From NCBI RefSeq assembly GCF_947498515.1, contig NZ_CANMKO010000004.1, forward strand, positions 248,001 through 312,000: a DNA stretch of 64,000 nucleotides, in the 5' to 3' direction. The stretch comes from an uncultured Pelagimonas sp. GTDB taxonomy: Bacteria; Pseudomonadota; Alphaproteobacteria; Rhodobacterales; Rhodobacteraceae. Below the pieces are notes generated by a model. That model made no database searches. It was given only the letters and a program-made list of their open reading frames with translations, and was not told the origin of the DNA. Positions within the stretch are counted from its first letter, which is position 1, and each line of letters begins with the position of its first letter. Below, piece after piece: positions 26,859 to 35,130 of this stretch. Made by a program: the position numbers and the translations under genes.

Positions 26859-27932
26859 ATGAAACGCAGAACTTTGCTGGCCACTGTTGCCGCTGCTGCC
26901 ACCTTTGCCGGCGCGGCCTTTGCCGAAGAAGACGTCACAGCGGGCTTTATCTATATCGGCACACCGGGTGACGGCGGTTGGACCTATGAGCACGACCAGT
27001 CGCGCCAGAAAATGGAAGCGCATTTTGACGGTAAGGTGAAAACCATCTTCCAAGAAAACGTGCCAGAAAGCGCCGACGCCGAACGCGCCATCACCCAGAT
27101 GGCGATTGCCGGGGCCGACATCATCTTTACCACCTCCTTTGGTTACATGGACCCCACGCTGGCCGTGGCCGCCAAGTTCCCGAATGTAAAATTCGAGCAC
27201 GCCACCGGCTACAAACAGGCCGACAACGTGTCCGTCTATAGCGCGCGTTTCTACGAAGGCCGCGCCGTTCAGGGCCACATCGCCGGTCACATGACCAAGA
27301 CCAACAAGATCGGCTACATCGCGTCTTTCCCGATCCCCGAGGTTATTCGCGGCATCAATTCCGCCTATATCCACGCCAAAAAGGTCAACCCTGACGTCGA
27401 GTTTTCGGTTGTTTGGGCCTACACGTGGTTTGACCCCGCCAAAGAGGCCGACGCCGCGCGCGCTCTGATCGAAAACGGCGCTGACGTTGTTCTTCAGCAC
27501 ACCGATTCCACCGCACCTCAGGCCGCCGCCAAAGAGGCCGGCAATGTGATCACCTTTGGTCAGGCCTCTGATATGGGTGACTATGCGCCCATGCCGCGCG
27601 TCTCCTCGATCATCGACAACTGGGCCCCCTACTACATCCAGCGCGTTCAGGATGTGATCGACGGCACTTGGGAATCCAAGAACACTTGGGATGGGATCGA
27701 CACCGGCATGGTTGAGATCGGTGAAATCTCTGAGGCGGTTCCCGCTGATGTCAAAGCGTCCGCTCTGGCGATGGTCGAAGCCATCCGCACCGGCGAATAC
27801 AGCCCCTTCACCGGCCCGCTCAACAAGCAAGACGGTTCGGCTTGGCTGGCTGAGGGCGAAACCGCCGATCTCGGCACTTTGGCGGGCATGAACTTCTACG
27901 TCGAAGGCATCACCGGCGACGTGCCTAACTAA
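26859..27932 (+). CDS. BMP-family ABC transporter substrate-binding protein
   Basis: Periplasmic ligand-binding component, 357 aa, with an N-terminal signal peptide (MKRRTLLATVAAAATFAGAA, cleavage near AFA). The BMP domain follows: GFIYIGTPGDGGWTYEHDQ, IFTTSFGYMDPTLAVAAKFP, and the acidic tail. It is related to PnrA-like purine-nucleoside receptors. Its place after xdhABC and the BMP-type permeases makes a purine, purine nucleoside or related ring compound the likely ligand. GGGGA lies upstream of the ATG at 26859. A strong terminator ends the operon. Confidence 0.93.
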   Translation: MKRRTLLATVAAAATFAGAAFAEEDVTAGFIYIGTPGDGGWTYEHDQSRQKMEAHFDGKVKTIFQENVPESADAERAITQMAIAGADIIFTTSFGYMDPTLAVAAKFPNVKFEHATGYKQADNVSVYSARFYEGRAVQGHIAGHMTKTNKIGYIASFPIPEVIRGINSAYIHAKKVNPDVEFSVVWAYTWFDPAKEADAARALIENGADVVLQHTDSTAPQAAAKEAGNVITFGQASDMGDYAPMPRVSSIIDNWAPYYIQRVQDVIDGTWESKNTWDGIDTGMVEIGEISEAVPADVKASALAMVEAIRTGEYSPFTGPLNKQDGSAWLAEGETADLGTLAGMNFYVEGITGDVPN

Positions 27933-27957
27933 ATCCGGAACCCGGTTCCAACCGATC

Positions 27958-27988
27958 AAGGGCCGCCCATTCCGGGTGGCCCTTTTTC
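27958..27988 (+). terminator. Rho-independent terminator of the xdh/ABC operon
   Basis: Eleven-bp stem AAGGGCCGCCC (27958-27968) with GGGTGGCCCTT (27974-27984, one G-T pair), 5-nt loop, then a T-run TTTC. It is 26 bp after the binding-protein stop codon. Confidence 0.92.
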
Positions 27989-28120
27989 ATTTCGGCCCCA
28001 CACGCTTATTGTCATCTGTGATGGCAACACCAATTGTCCTACTCTGCTCGGGAACAATTCGATTTATGTGTTGCGAAACAGCGCTCTGAAACTATGGTGA
28101 AAGAGTTTTAGGAGCGTTAG

Positions 28121-30271
28121 ATGGTGCTGAATAGCAATTTCCAGACAACCGCCTCTTATAACGAGGGGGTCAACAAGACACTGCGGATTGTCATCGACAT
28201 CATGTCGGGGGTGGCCGCGCTTGTTGTCCTGATCAACCTATTCCGCATTGGTCAATTTGGCCCGCTCTTTATAACCACAACCGGACTCTTGGCCGTCCTG
28301 TGCATCCTACCAACGCTATTCCTGCGCAATGATAAACATCTGGCGCTGCGCGGCGGCATGATGGTCACCGGCTATGTCGTGGCCAATTTTGTTGGCATTA
28401 CGGGTTTGGGCCTTGGCGCGGCGGCCTTTGTTGCCTTCCCATTCCATATGGCGCTTTGTGCGGCACTGTTTGATCGTAAAACCACTTATATGGTCTTTGC
28501 CGCCTTTACGGCGGTGGTCACGGCCATGGCCTATGCCTTTGTGCAGGGCTATTTCACCTCGCCCCCGGTGCCGCTTTCCACATGGAACCAAAGCACCGCC
28601 AATTGGGTCATCATGATCATCACCCTTGTGGTGACCAACGTGTTGATCATTGCCCTTGTCGACAATCTCAGCCGGTATTGGAAAGAAACCGATCTCGACG
28701 CCGCCAATAGAACCCGTCAATTTGAAACCATGGTGGAATACGCGCCCGACGCCATCATGATCTTTGACGTAGACCAAAACCGGTTTGTGTCGGTGAATGC
28801 CCGTGCCGAAAAACTCTTTGGCCTGTCCCGCGAGACACTTCTCAACGGCACAACCCTGTCTGACCTCAGCCCACAATTACAACCCTCTGGCGATCCAAGC
28901 GCCTACCAAGCCCGCAAGTTCCTGCAACAAGCGATGGAGGGTGGTCATCCCAAATTTGAATGGACCCATCTGACTGGCGACAACACGGAAATCCCCTGCG
29001 AAGTCTCGCTTGCCCGCATGCCACCTTTTGACCAAACCCTCATCCGGGCCAACGTCGCCGACATTTCAAAACGTCTTGAGGATCAGCGGCAACAAGAGCT
29101 GCTGCAAACGCAACTCGCCGCCTCACAGCGGCTTGAAACCATCGGCCAACTGACCGGCGGCGTGGCACATGATTTCAACAATTTGCTAGCCGTGACCTTG
29201 GGCAATCTGGAATTGCTTCAGGACGAAAAAGACGACGAAAAACGCGCCCAACATCTCGACGCTTGCATCCACGCCACCCTGCGCGGCGCCGATCTCACTC
29301 GCAGCATGCTCAGCTATGCGCGCCGCGCGCCCCTGCAACCTCAGGTCGTCGATCTCAACAAATTGGTGCGTGACACCAAAAACTGGGCCGGCCGCACCCT
29401 GCCCTCTCATATCGACGTGGAAACCTCGCTTTTGGCCCGTTTGTGGCCGGTCGAGGTTGACCCCGGTCTGGCCGAAAGCGCTCTTCTCAACCTGATCCTC
29501 AACGCCCGTGATGCGATGCCTGAGAACGGCAAACTGACCATCGAAACCGCGAATGTGCGCATTGATCAAACCTATATCGATAGCCGCAACGAAAAACTCG
29601 ATCCCGGGCGCTATGTCATGGTCGCCGTGTCCGACACCGGCGATGGCATCGAAGACACCACGCTCGAGCGTATCTTTGATCCCTTCTTTACCACCAAACC
29701 GGCCGGAAGCGGCTCTGGCCTTGGGCTGCCTATGGTTTTGGGCTTCATGCGCCAATCGGGCGGCACGGTCCAAGTCTATTCCGAACTCGGTGTTGGCACC
29801 ACGTTCAAACTCTATTTCCCCGCCGTCACCAAAGACATCACCGAGTCAGACCCAAACACCGCTCCAACATCGAATAACGCACAAACAGGCAAACGCATCC
29901 TGCTTGCCGAAGACGAAGCCGCCGTGCTCGAAGTGCTAACCTCAATGTTGCAAACCGCTGGCTATGCCGTGACAACCGCCGCCTCCGGGGATCGCGCCAA
30001 GGAGCTCTTCGAAGCTGACCCGCGCTTTGACTTGCTTTTGACCGACATCGTCATGCCCGGCCATATCAAGGGCACAACCTTGGCCAAAGAGTTGCGCGCA
30101 CTTGACCCGTCATTGCCGGTGATCTTCATGTCCGGCTACGCGGCTGAGGCCACGGTTCACGGCAACGGGTTGCGCCCCGAAGACATCCGGTTGATGAAAC
30201 CGGTCCGGCGCCGCGATTTGTTGGATGCCGTTGCAAAAGCGATGGGAACTCAGGACAAAGCCACCTCCTGA
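28121..30271 (+). CDS. Membrane-bound PAS hybrid histidine kinase
   Basis: Inner-membrane sensor of 716 aa. Residues about 20-190 form five or six transmembrane helices without a large periplasmic domain. A PAS domain follows (TMVEYAPDAIMIFDVD to about residue 310). Next is a HisKA of the GGVAHDFNNLL type with phospho-His350, an HATPase domain with DTGDGIE and GSGLGLPMVLG, and a C-terminal receiver with Asp642 in LLTDIVMPG. The ATG has TTAGGAGCG upstream. The gene stands alone between a terminator and the TauE gene. Signal and partner unknown. Confidence 0.92.
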   Translation: MVLNSNFQTTASYNEGVNKTLRIVIDIMSGVAALVVLINLFRIGQFGPLFITTTGLLAVLCILPTLFLRNDKHLALRGGMMVTGYVVANFVGITGLGLGAAAFVAFPFHMALCAALFDRKTTYMVFAAFTAVVTAMAYAFVQGYFTSPPVPLSTWNQSTANWVIMIITLVVTNVLIIALVDNLSRYWKETDLDAANRTRQFETMVEYAPDAIMIFDVDQNRFVSVNARAEKLFGLSRETLLNGTTLSDLSPQLQPSGDPSAYQARKFLQQAMEGGHPKFEWTHLTGDNTEIPCEVSLARMPPFDQTLIRANVADISKRLEDQRQQELLQTQLAASQRLETIGQLTGGVAHDFNNLLAVTLGNLELLQDEKDDEKRAQHLDACIHATLRGADLTRSMLSYARRAPLQPQVVDLNKLVRDTKNWAGRTLPSHIDVETSLLARLWPVEVDPGLAESALLNLILNARDAMPENGKLTIETANVRIDQTYIDSRNEKLDPGRYVMVAVSDTGDGIEDTTLERIFDPFFTTKPAGSGSGLGLPMVLGFMRQSGGTVQVYSELGVGTTFKLYFPAVTKDITESDPNTAPTSNNAQTGKRILLAEDEAAVLEVLTSMLQTAGYAVTTAASGDRAKELFEADPRFDLLLTDIVMPGHIKGTTLAKELRALDPSLPVIFMSGYAAEATVHGNGLRPEDIRLMKPVRRRDLLDAVAKAMGTQDKATS

Positions 30272-30343
30272 CCGCGCCGTCCAACACCCCTTGCCAAACC
30301 CAAAACACCCCCTCATAACCGATCAGCTTTGGGAGGGCGAGAC

Positions 30344-31093
30344 ATGCTGGAAATGACAGTTCTGTTCGTGGCGGGTTTTGTGGCGGGCATTTTGAACGCT
30401 GTCGCTGGCGGCGGCACGTTTTTGACCTTCCCGGCCTTGGTCTGGTTTGGCCTGCCACCCGTGCTGGCCAATGCCACCTCGACCCTCGCCGCCATGCCCG
30501 GCTATGCCTCGGCCGCTTGGGCCTTTCGCCATGATGTCGGCGCCGAAGGCCCCCTCAAGCTTCCTGCGATTATCGCCCTCGCCACCCTTGGCGCAGTCAT
30601 CGGCGCGCTGCTGCTCATCGTCACCCCAAGCGAGGTATTCACCGGTGTCGTCCCTTGGCTCCTGCTGCTCGCCACCGTGTTGTTTGGCGCTGGCCCTGCC
30701 ATCCTGAGGTTCGCCAAAAGCCGTGGCATCGGTCAGGCCGGGCTTCTTGTCTCCGCTCTCGTAATCCTGTTGGTCGCGATTTACGGCGGCTATTTCAACG
30801 GCGGGCTTGGCATCATGCTGCTCGCGGCATTTAGCCTGCTGGGCTACCAAAACCTGCACGGTATGAACGGGCTGAAAAACCTGATCTCGGCAATCATTTC
30901 GGTGGTCTCTTCCGTCGCCTTTATCTCTGCCGGCCTGATCGTCTGGAAACCCGCCTTGGTCATCGCCGTGGCCATCACCATCGGTGGCTATGTCGGGGCA
31001 AGCCAAAGCCGCCGCATCAAAAACCAAAACCACCTGCGCTGGTTTGTGACCGGTGTCGGGGCCATCACCACGGTGATCTTCTTCCTGCCCTAA
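30344..31093 (+). CDS. TauE/SafE family sulfite/organosulfonate exporter-type permease
   Basis: Inner-membrane protein of 249 aa with about eight helices. The family's repeated motif is visible in both halves: NAVAGGGTFLTFPALVWFGLP near the N terminus and GGYFNGGLGIMLLAAFSLLG in the second half. The ATG at 30344 follows GGGAGGGCGAGAC; the upstream TTG is rejected because it would absorb that site. Substrate unknown. A copy of the palindromic repeat lies 25 bp after the stop. Confidence 0.88.
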   Translation: MLEMTVLFVAGFVAGILNAVAGGGTFLTFPALVWFGLPPVLANATSTLAAMPGYASAAWAFRHDVGAEGPLKLPAIIALATLGAVIGALLLIVTPSEVFTGVVPWLLLLATVLFGAGPAILRFAKSRGIGQAGLLVSALVILLVAIYGGYFNGGLGIMLLAAFSLLGYQNLHGMNGLKNLISAIISVVSSVAFISAGLIVWKPALVIAVAITIGGYVGASQSRRIKNQNHLRWFVTGVGAITTVIFFLP

Positions 31094-31459
31094 CGGTTGC
31101 CAATCCCCGCTGCCCCCGGCTCCTTGTTTCCCAAAATATTCCGGGGTGAACTGCCGCGCGCGGCAAGAGGGGCTGGCCCCTCTCTACGCCCGTCTCAAAA
31201 CCGCACCCTCAGCGCGGTTAACCATCCCTACCCCGAATTTAACCAAAAACCCGGCTTTCAGGCCGCCCGAGGGCTCTCCCCAAAATCCAACGGAGCCAAT
31301 CTCCCCCAAAACCGGGCTGGAATCGGACAGATTGCTCCAAAACCCGCCTCTTGGGTTCAAAAACCAAAGGGGGCAATCCCCCCCAAACTCACACTGTTTT
31401 GGACGGAATGCCCCGTTGCGCATGGGCCGAACGGCCCGTTACCGTCACCGACCGCCGTG
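31094..31459. other. Gene-free region after the TauE gene
   Basis: 366 bp between convergent genes. It holds palindromic repeat copy C at its left end and a GGGCC/GGCCC palindrome (31424-31437) near its right end. Open frames here are Pro/Arg-rich by-products of composition. I see no RNA gene. Confidence 0.6.
31118..31184 (+). repeat. Dispersed palindromic repeat, copy C (intergenic)
   Basis: The head reads GGCTCCTTGTTTCCC then AAAATATTCCGGGG. Two perfect hairpins follow: TGCCGC/GCGGCA (31152-31165) and AGAGGGGC/GCCCCTCT (31166-31183). It sits 25 bp after the TauE stop and could also end that transcript. Confidence 0.75.
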
Positions 31460-32152
31460 TTAATCCAGCCGCCCAATCACCGAACAACCAAGCGTCACCC
31501 GTAACGCGCCAATCAACTCGTTCACGGTTTCCGCACTGACATATTGACCACCGGTTCGATCCGCCAAACAGCGCGCCACCGAAGTCGCCTGTTTATAGTC
31601 ATTATGCCCTTCCCCTTCCCAGGCAAACTGATCACCACGCACCTTGTAGCCGATCACATGCACGGTGAGGTCATGGCCTTCCGCCGATAGCTCTGCCGCA
31701 AGCGCACAGGGGTTGCCACCACAGGTTTCCTTGCCATCGGTAACAAGAACAATCGCGCCGGGTTGTTCCTTGTAATTCAAAGTATTAGCCGCCGCAGCCA
31801 CCGCCTCGGTTAGGGGCGTATCCCCATCGGGTTCAAGCTGATCAACCTCGTCCAAAATCTGCGGGGCCGCCTGCCATTTCGGTGCAAATCGCACATCCAC
31901 ATTGCCGCATCCGCCCTCACCACCGGGGCCATAAATCACCAGCCCCAAGCGCCGGACCTGCCCTATCGCGGGAACGGTCTGATGCAATGCGCGACGCGCC
32001 TCAAAAATGCGTGGTTCATCGATGTCGTTGAACCCCATTTCCGCCATCGACCCCGAACCATCAAAGACGATCATCGCATCCTCCGTACACATCTCGCTGG
32101 CGCTAACCATCGAAAAAGGCAGGAGAAAAGCAAATGAAAGGACTACGCGCAT
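31460..32152 (-). CDS. Secreted von Willebrand factor type A domain protein
   Basis: Exported protein of 230 aa with a signal peptide (residues 1-18, cleaved near VSAS). The vWA fold starts at once: the metal-ion-dependent adhesion site DGSGSM is at residues 31-36, and the other MIDAS positions are plausible in DGDTPLTEA and VTDGKETCGG. Several cysteines (C22, those in GGCGNV and ETCGGNPC, and one near the C terminus) suggest disulfides in the periplasm. It stands alone. Binding partner unknown; similar small vWA proteins are common and uncharacterised in this order. Confidence 0.85.
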   Translation of the reverse strand: MRVVLSFAFLLPFSMVSASEMCTEDAMIVFDGSGSMAEMGFNDIDEPRIFEARRALHQTVPAIGQVRRLGLVIYGPGGEGGCGNVDVRFAPKWQAAPQILDEVDQLEPDGDTPLTEAVAAAANTLNYKEQPGAIVLVTDGKETCGGNPCALAAELSAEGHDLTVHVIGYKVRGDQFAWEGEGHNDYKQATSVARCLADRTGGQYVSAETVNELIGALRVTLGCSVIGRLD

Positions 32153-32255
32153 AAGGCCAGACTGCCCCTTTGAGTAAGCCCTGTCCAGTGTCCTTTCGTG
32201 CCACCTCCTTTGCTAGGGGCTTTTCGCGTCGCTCGCTTTGTGCAACCCTTTTGCC

Positions 32256-33188
32256 ATGACACATCTGACCACCCTATCCGGCGATAGCCCGGCCCGTTTT
32301 GCTTTTGGCACCATGCAATTTGGTGGCAAAGCCGATGAAACCGCCAGCCGCGCGCTCTTTGACGCCTGCCGCGCCGCTGGTATCCGCCATTTTGACACCG
32401 CCTATGTCTATACCGGCGGCGCGTCTGAAACCCTTCTCGGCAAATGCGCCGCCGCCGAACGTGACCAGCTTTTCATCGCCACCAAGGCGGGCTACGTCGG
32501 CGGTAACAGCCGCTCTAACATCTTGACAACATTTGATGAAAGCCGAACCCGGCTCGGTATGGATGTGGTCGACCTGCTCTATCTGCATCGCTTTGATGAT
32601 GACACACCGCTCGAAGAAACGTTTGAGACATTGGCCGAACTGCAAACCGCTGGAAAGACACGCTATATTGGCGTTTCAAACTTTGCAGCCTGGCAGGTGA
32701 TGAAGGCCCAGAGCATTGCCAAATCCTTTGGCACCCGCATTGATGTCATTCAACCGATGTACAACCTTGTTAAACGTCAGGCCGAGGTCGAAATCCTGCC
32801 GATGTGTGCCTCCGAAGACATCCTTCCGGTGCCCTATTCGCCGCTTGGCGGCGGGCTTTTGACCGGCAAATACGCCGGTGGGCGCGGCGGTCGTTTGACC
32901 GAAGATGACCGCTATGGCGCGCGCTATGGACAACAGCAAATGCACGACACCGCTCAGGCCTTGGTTGACCTTGCCGAAGAGGTCGGAAGCGATCCCGCCA
33001 CCCTCGCCGTGGCTTGGGCCGCCCATCATTCCGCGCGCCCCGTCCCCATCCTTTCGGCCCGCTCGGCCGAACAATTGCGCCCTTCAATCGAGGGGATGCG
33101 TTACCCGATGGATGACGATCTTTATGCGCGCATTTCGGCCCTAAGCCCGACGCCCCCACCCGCCACGGACCGGCTGGAAGAGGCGTAG
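32256..33188 (+). CDS. Aldo/keto reductase
   Basis: NADPH-dependent oxidoreductase with a TIM barrel, 310 aa. Family motifs are FGTMQFGG at the start, the catalytic-tyrosine region HFDTAYVYTGGASETLLG, IATKAGY, LHRFDDDTPLEETFETL and IGVSNFAAWQV. The ATG at 32256 is preferred to the upstream TTG at 32238, though neither has a clear ribosome-binding site. Its 3' end faces the nitroreductase gene. Substrate unknown. Confidence 0.92.
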   Translation: MTHLTTLSGDSPARFAFGTMQFGGKADETASRALFDACRAAGIRHFDTAYVYTGGASETLLGKCAAAERDQLFIATKAGYVGGNSRSNILTTFDESRTRLGMDVVDLLYLHRFDDDTPLEETFETLAELQTAGKTRYIGVSNFAAWQVMKAQSIAKSFGTRIDVIQPMYNLVKRQAEVEILPMCASEDILPVPYSPLGGGLLTGKYAGGRGGRLTEDDRYGARYGQQQMHDTAQALVDLAEEVGSDPATLAVAWAAHHSARPVPILSARSAEQLRPSIEGMRYPMDDDLYARISALSPTPPPATDRLEEA

Positions 33189-33198
33189 TTTCAAGCCC

Positions 33199-33867
33199 TT
33201 ATCGCCAAGTCACCACCTCGCCCTCCGGGGCGCGGGTGGTGCGAAACCTGTTGGCGGCGGCGTCGCGGTCCGGGTGCCCAAGCGCAATACCGCAAAGCAC
33301 ATCCCGGTCGTCACCCACGTCAAACCAATCGCGCATAAACGGCGCAAACCCGGCGACCGAGGCCATGGCGATACCGCCCAACCCCCGCGCTTCAAGCCCT
33401 AGCAAAACCGCCGTGACAAAGGCCCCACAATCCAAAACCCCATAGGGCCCAAGCGCCTTGGGCGTGGTGATCAACAAAAAATGCGGCGCACCAAACAGAC
33501 GGAAATTCTCACGCATCTGCGCCGCTGATCCAACCCGGTCGCCCTTTTCGATGCCAACTGCCTCATAAAGCTGCCAACCACATTCGCGCCGCCGCGCCTT
33601 GTATTCATCCTCATAGGCGCTGGGAAAATCAATGTCGCTGGCGTGTCCCGCCTGTCCGACATGCTCATAAAGGGCGACGGCCAGTCGCGCTGTTTCCTCC
33701 GCCCCACAGGCCGTTACTTGCCAGGGTTGTGAATTGCACCAGCTCGGCACATGCTGGGCATCGCGCAACACCTCGGCAATTACCTCATGCGCCACCGGCT
33801 CACTTAGGAACCCACGGCAAGACGCGCGGGCGCGCAACAGGGCCGCAAAACTCTCGGGTTGGCTCAT
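33199..33867 (-). CDS. Nitroreductase-family FMN oxidoreductase
   Basis: FMN-dependent reductase of 222 aa. The N terminus (LRARASCRGFLSEPVAHEVI) and the FMN-phosphate contact PSWCNSQPWQV fit the nitroreductase family, as do LGLEARGLGGIAMASVAGF and a C-terminal LGHPDRDAAANRFRTTR. The start ATG overlaps the stop of the racemase gene (33864-33867), so the two genes are translationally coupled and may act in the same pathway, which is not known. Confidence 0.9.
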   Translation of the reverse strand: MSQPESFAALLRARASCRGFLSEPVAHEVIAEVLRDAQHVPSWCNSQPWQVTACGAEETARLAVALYEHVGQAGHASDIDFPSAYEDEYKARRRECGWQLYEAVGIEKGDRVGSAAQMRENFRLFGAPHFLLITTPKALGPYGVLDCGAFVTAVLLGLEARGLGGIAMASVAGFAPFMRDWFDVGDDRDVLCGIALGHPDRDAAANRFRTTRAPEGEVVTWR

Positions 33868-34946
33868 ATCAAACCTCTATCTTCCAAATCTTTCAGTATC
33901 TCGCCGCTATGTTGCCCACGCGCCGGGCTTGGGCTTGGCTGCTGCAGTGGCATGCTATCAAAGCGTGGGGCCGGGGCCGGGCCATGCGCCGTCCAAATCC
34001 CGCGCGCCACAACATGCGGATCGCTTCGCGCCTCGTCCGGCGATAATACCGGCGCGACACAAGCGTCTGAATTCGCGAATATTTCCGCCCAATGCGCCCG
34101 TGGCTTGCCCGCAAACATCCCCGCCAAACGCGCGGTTTGGACCGGCCATTGTTCGGCGTCAAACTGCGCTACAAAACCGGCATCATCGGTGAGGCCCATG
34201 GCCTCTAGAAACATCGCATAGAACTTTGGCTCAAGGCATTGAACCGACACATGCCCGCCACAAGAACAGGCATAGCAGCGCGACCAATGCGGCCCATCCA
34301 AAAGGCTTGCCCTACGGGACGTTGTCGAAAACTGATCCCCCATCGACAAGAGTAGGGCCATCATGTGACTGGCCCCATCCACAATCGCCGCATCAACAAC
34401 GTTCCCCTGCCCGGTTTCGCGCGCCCGCAACAATCCGGCCAACATGCCGACCACCAAATACATCGCGCCACCGCCAATGTCGCCCAACATCGTTGGCGGC
34501 ACGCCGGGTGTATCGCCGGCAACGCCACCATAAAACAAAGCCCCGCTCAGACTAAGATAGTTCAAATCATGCCCCGCCTGTTTGGCGCGCGGCCCGTCCT
34601 GCCCCCACCCGGTCATCCGCCCGTAAACAAGCGCTGGGTTCATTGCCAACATCTCATCCGGCCCAAAACCCAGCCGTTCCATCACGCCGGGCCGCATCCC
34701 TTCGGTAAGCCCATCGGCCTGTGCCACTAGGGCCTTGGCCACCTGCACATCACCGCCATTCTTAAGGTCCAACGCGATCGAGCGTTTGCCACGATCCAAC
34801 AGGTTGCGCTCTTCTTTGCCCGGCGTCTCCGCCGCAGCTTTGCGATGGATCACCGTGACCTCGGCCCCCAAATCCGCCAAAAGCATGCCAGCAAACGGCG
34901 CAGGCCCCAAAGCCTCAAACTCAACAATCTTGATCCCACTCAACAT
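33864..34946 (-). CDS. Alpha-methylacyl-CoA racemase-like CoA-transferase family III protein
   Basis: Family III (CaiB/BaiF) enzyme of 360 aa. With the start at 34946 (MLSGIKIVEF, preceded by GGGGAGGGG) the catalytic pair of characterised racemases falls exactly in place: His126 in AGHDLNYLSLSG and Asp156 in MLGDIGGGAM. This favours 2-methylacyl-CoA racemase over CoA transferase. The start of the protein carries the usual FEALGPAPFAGMLLADLGAEV. It overlaps the nitroreductase gene by four bases. A repeat copy lies 66 bp upstream. A role in branched-chain fatty acid or sterol side-chain breakdown is inferred. Confidence 0.9.
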   Translation of the reverse strand: MLSGIKIVEFEALGPAPFAGMLLADLGAEVTVIHRKAAAETPGKEERNLLDRGKRSIALDLKNGGDVQVAKALVAQADGLTEGMRPGVMERLGFGPDEMLAMNPALVYGRMTGWGQDGPRAKQAGHDLNYLSLSGALFYGGVAGDTPGVPPTMLGDIGGGAMYLVVGMLAGLLRARETGQGNVVDAAIVDGASHMMALLLSMGDQFSTTSRRASLLDGPHWSRCYACSCGGHVSVQCLEPKFYAMFLEAMGLTDDAGFVAQFDAEQWPVQTARLAGMFAGKPRAHWAEIFANSDACVAPVLSPDEARSDPHVVARGIWTAHGPAPAPRFDSMPLQQPSPSPARGQHSGEILKDLEDRGLI

Positions 34947-35011
34947 GGCACCCCTCCCCGAAATCTCCTCGGCCACACCAAACCCCGAACCGCCTCTGGT
35001 GAAAACCCCAA

Positions 35012-35077
35012 GGTTTCTTCATTCCCAAAATATCCCGGGAAGTCACGAGCCACGCTCAAGACGGGGCAGCGCCCCGC
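35012..35077 (+). repeat. Dispersed palindromic repeat, copy D (intergenic)
   Basis: The head reads GGTTTCTTCATTCCC then AAAATATCCCGGGA. A short hairpin GAG-CCACG-CTC and a strong hairpin GGGGC/GCCCC follow. It lies between the divergent racemase and helicase genes. Confidence 0.75.
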
Positions 35078-35130
35078 CGACATCACAACAAACGGTTTCC
35101 CTTTTGTTCCCACGCCGCTAGCTTAGGCCC

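Noticed and set aside
31097-31504. 135-codon plus-strand open frame after the TauE gene
   Set aside because: It is low-complexity Pro/Arg sequence, includes palindromic repeat copy C, has no ribosome-binding site and runs into the vWA gene on the other strand.
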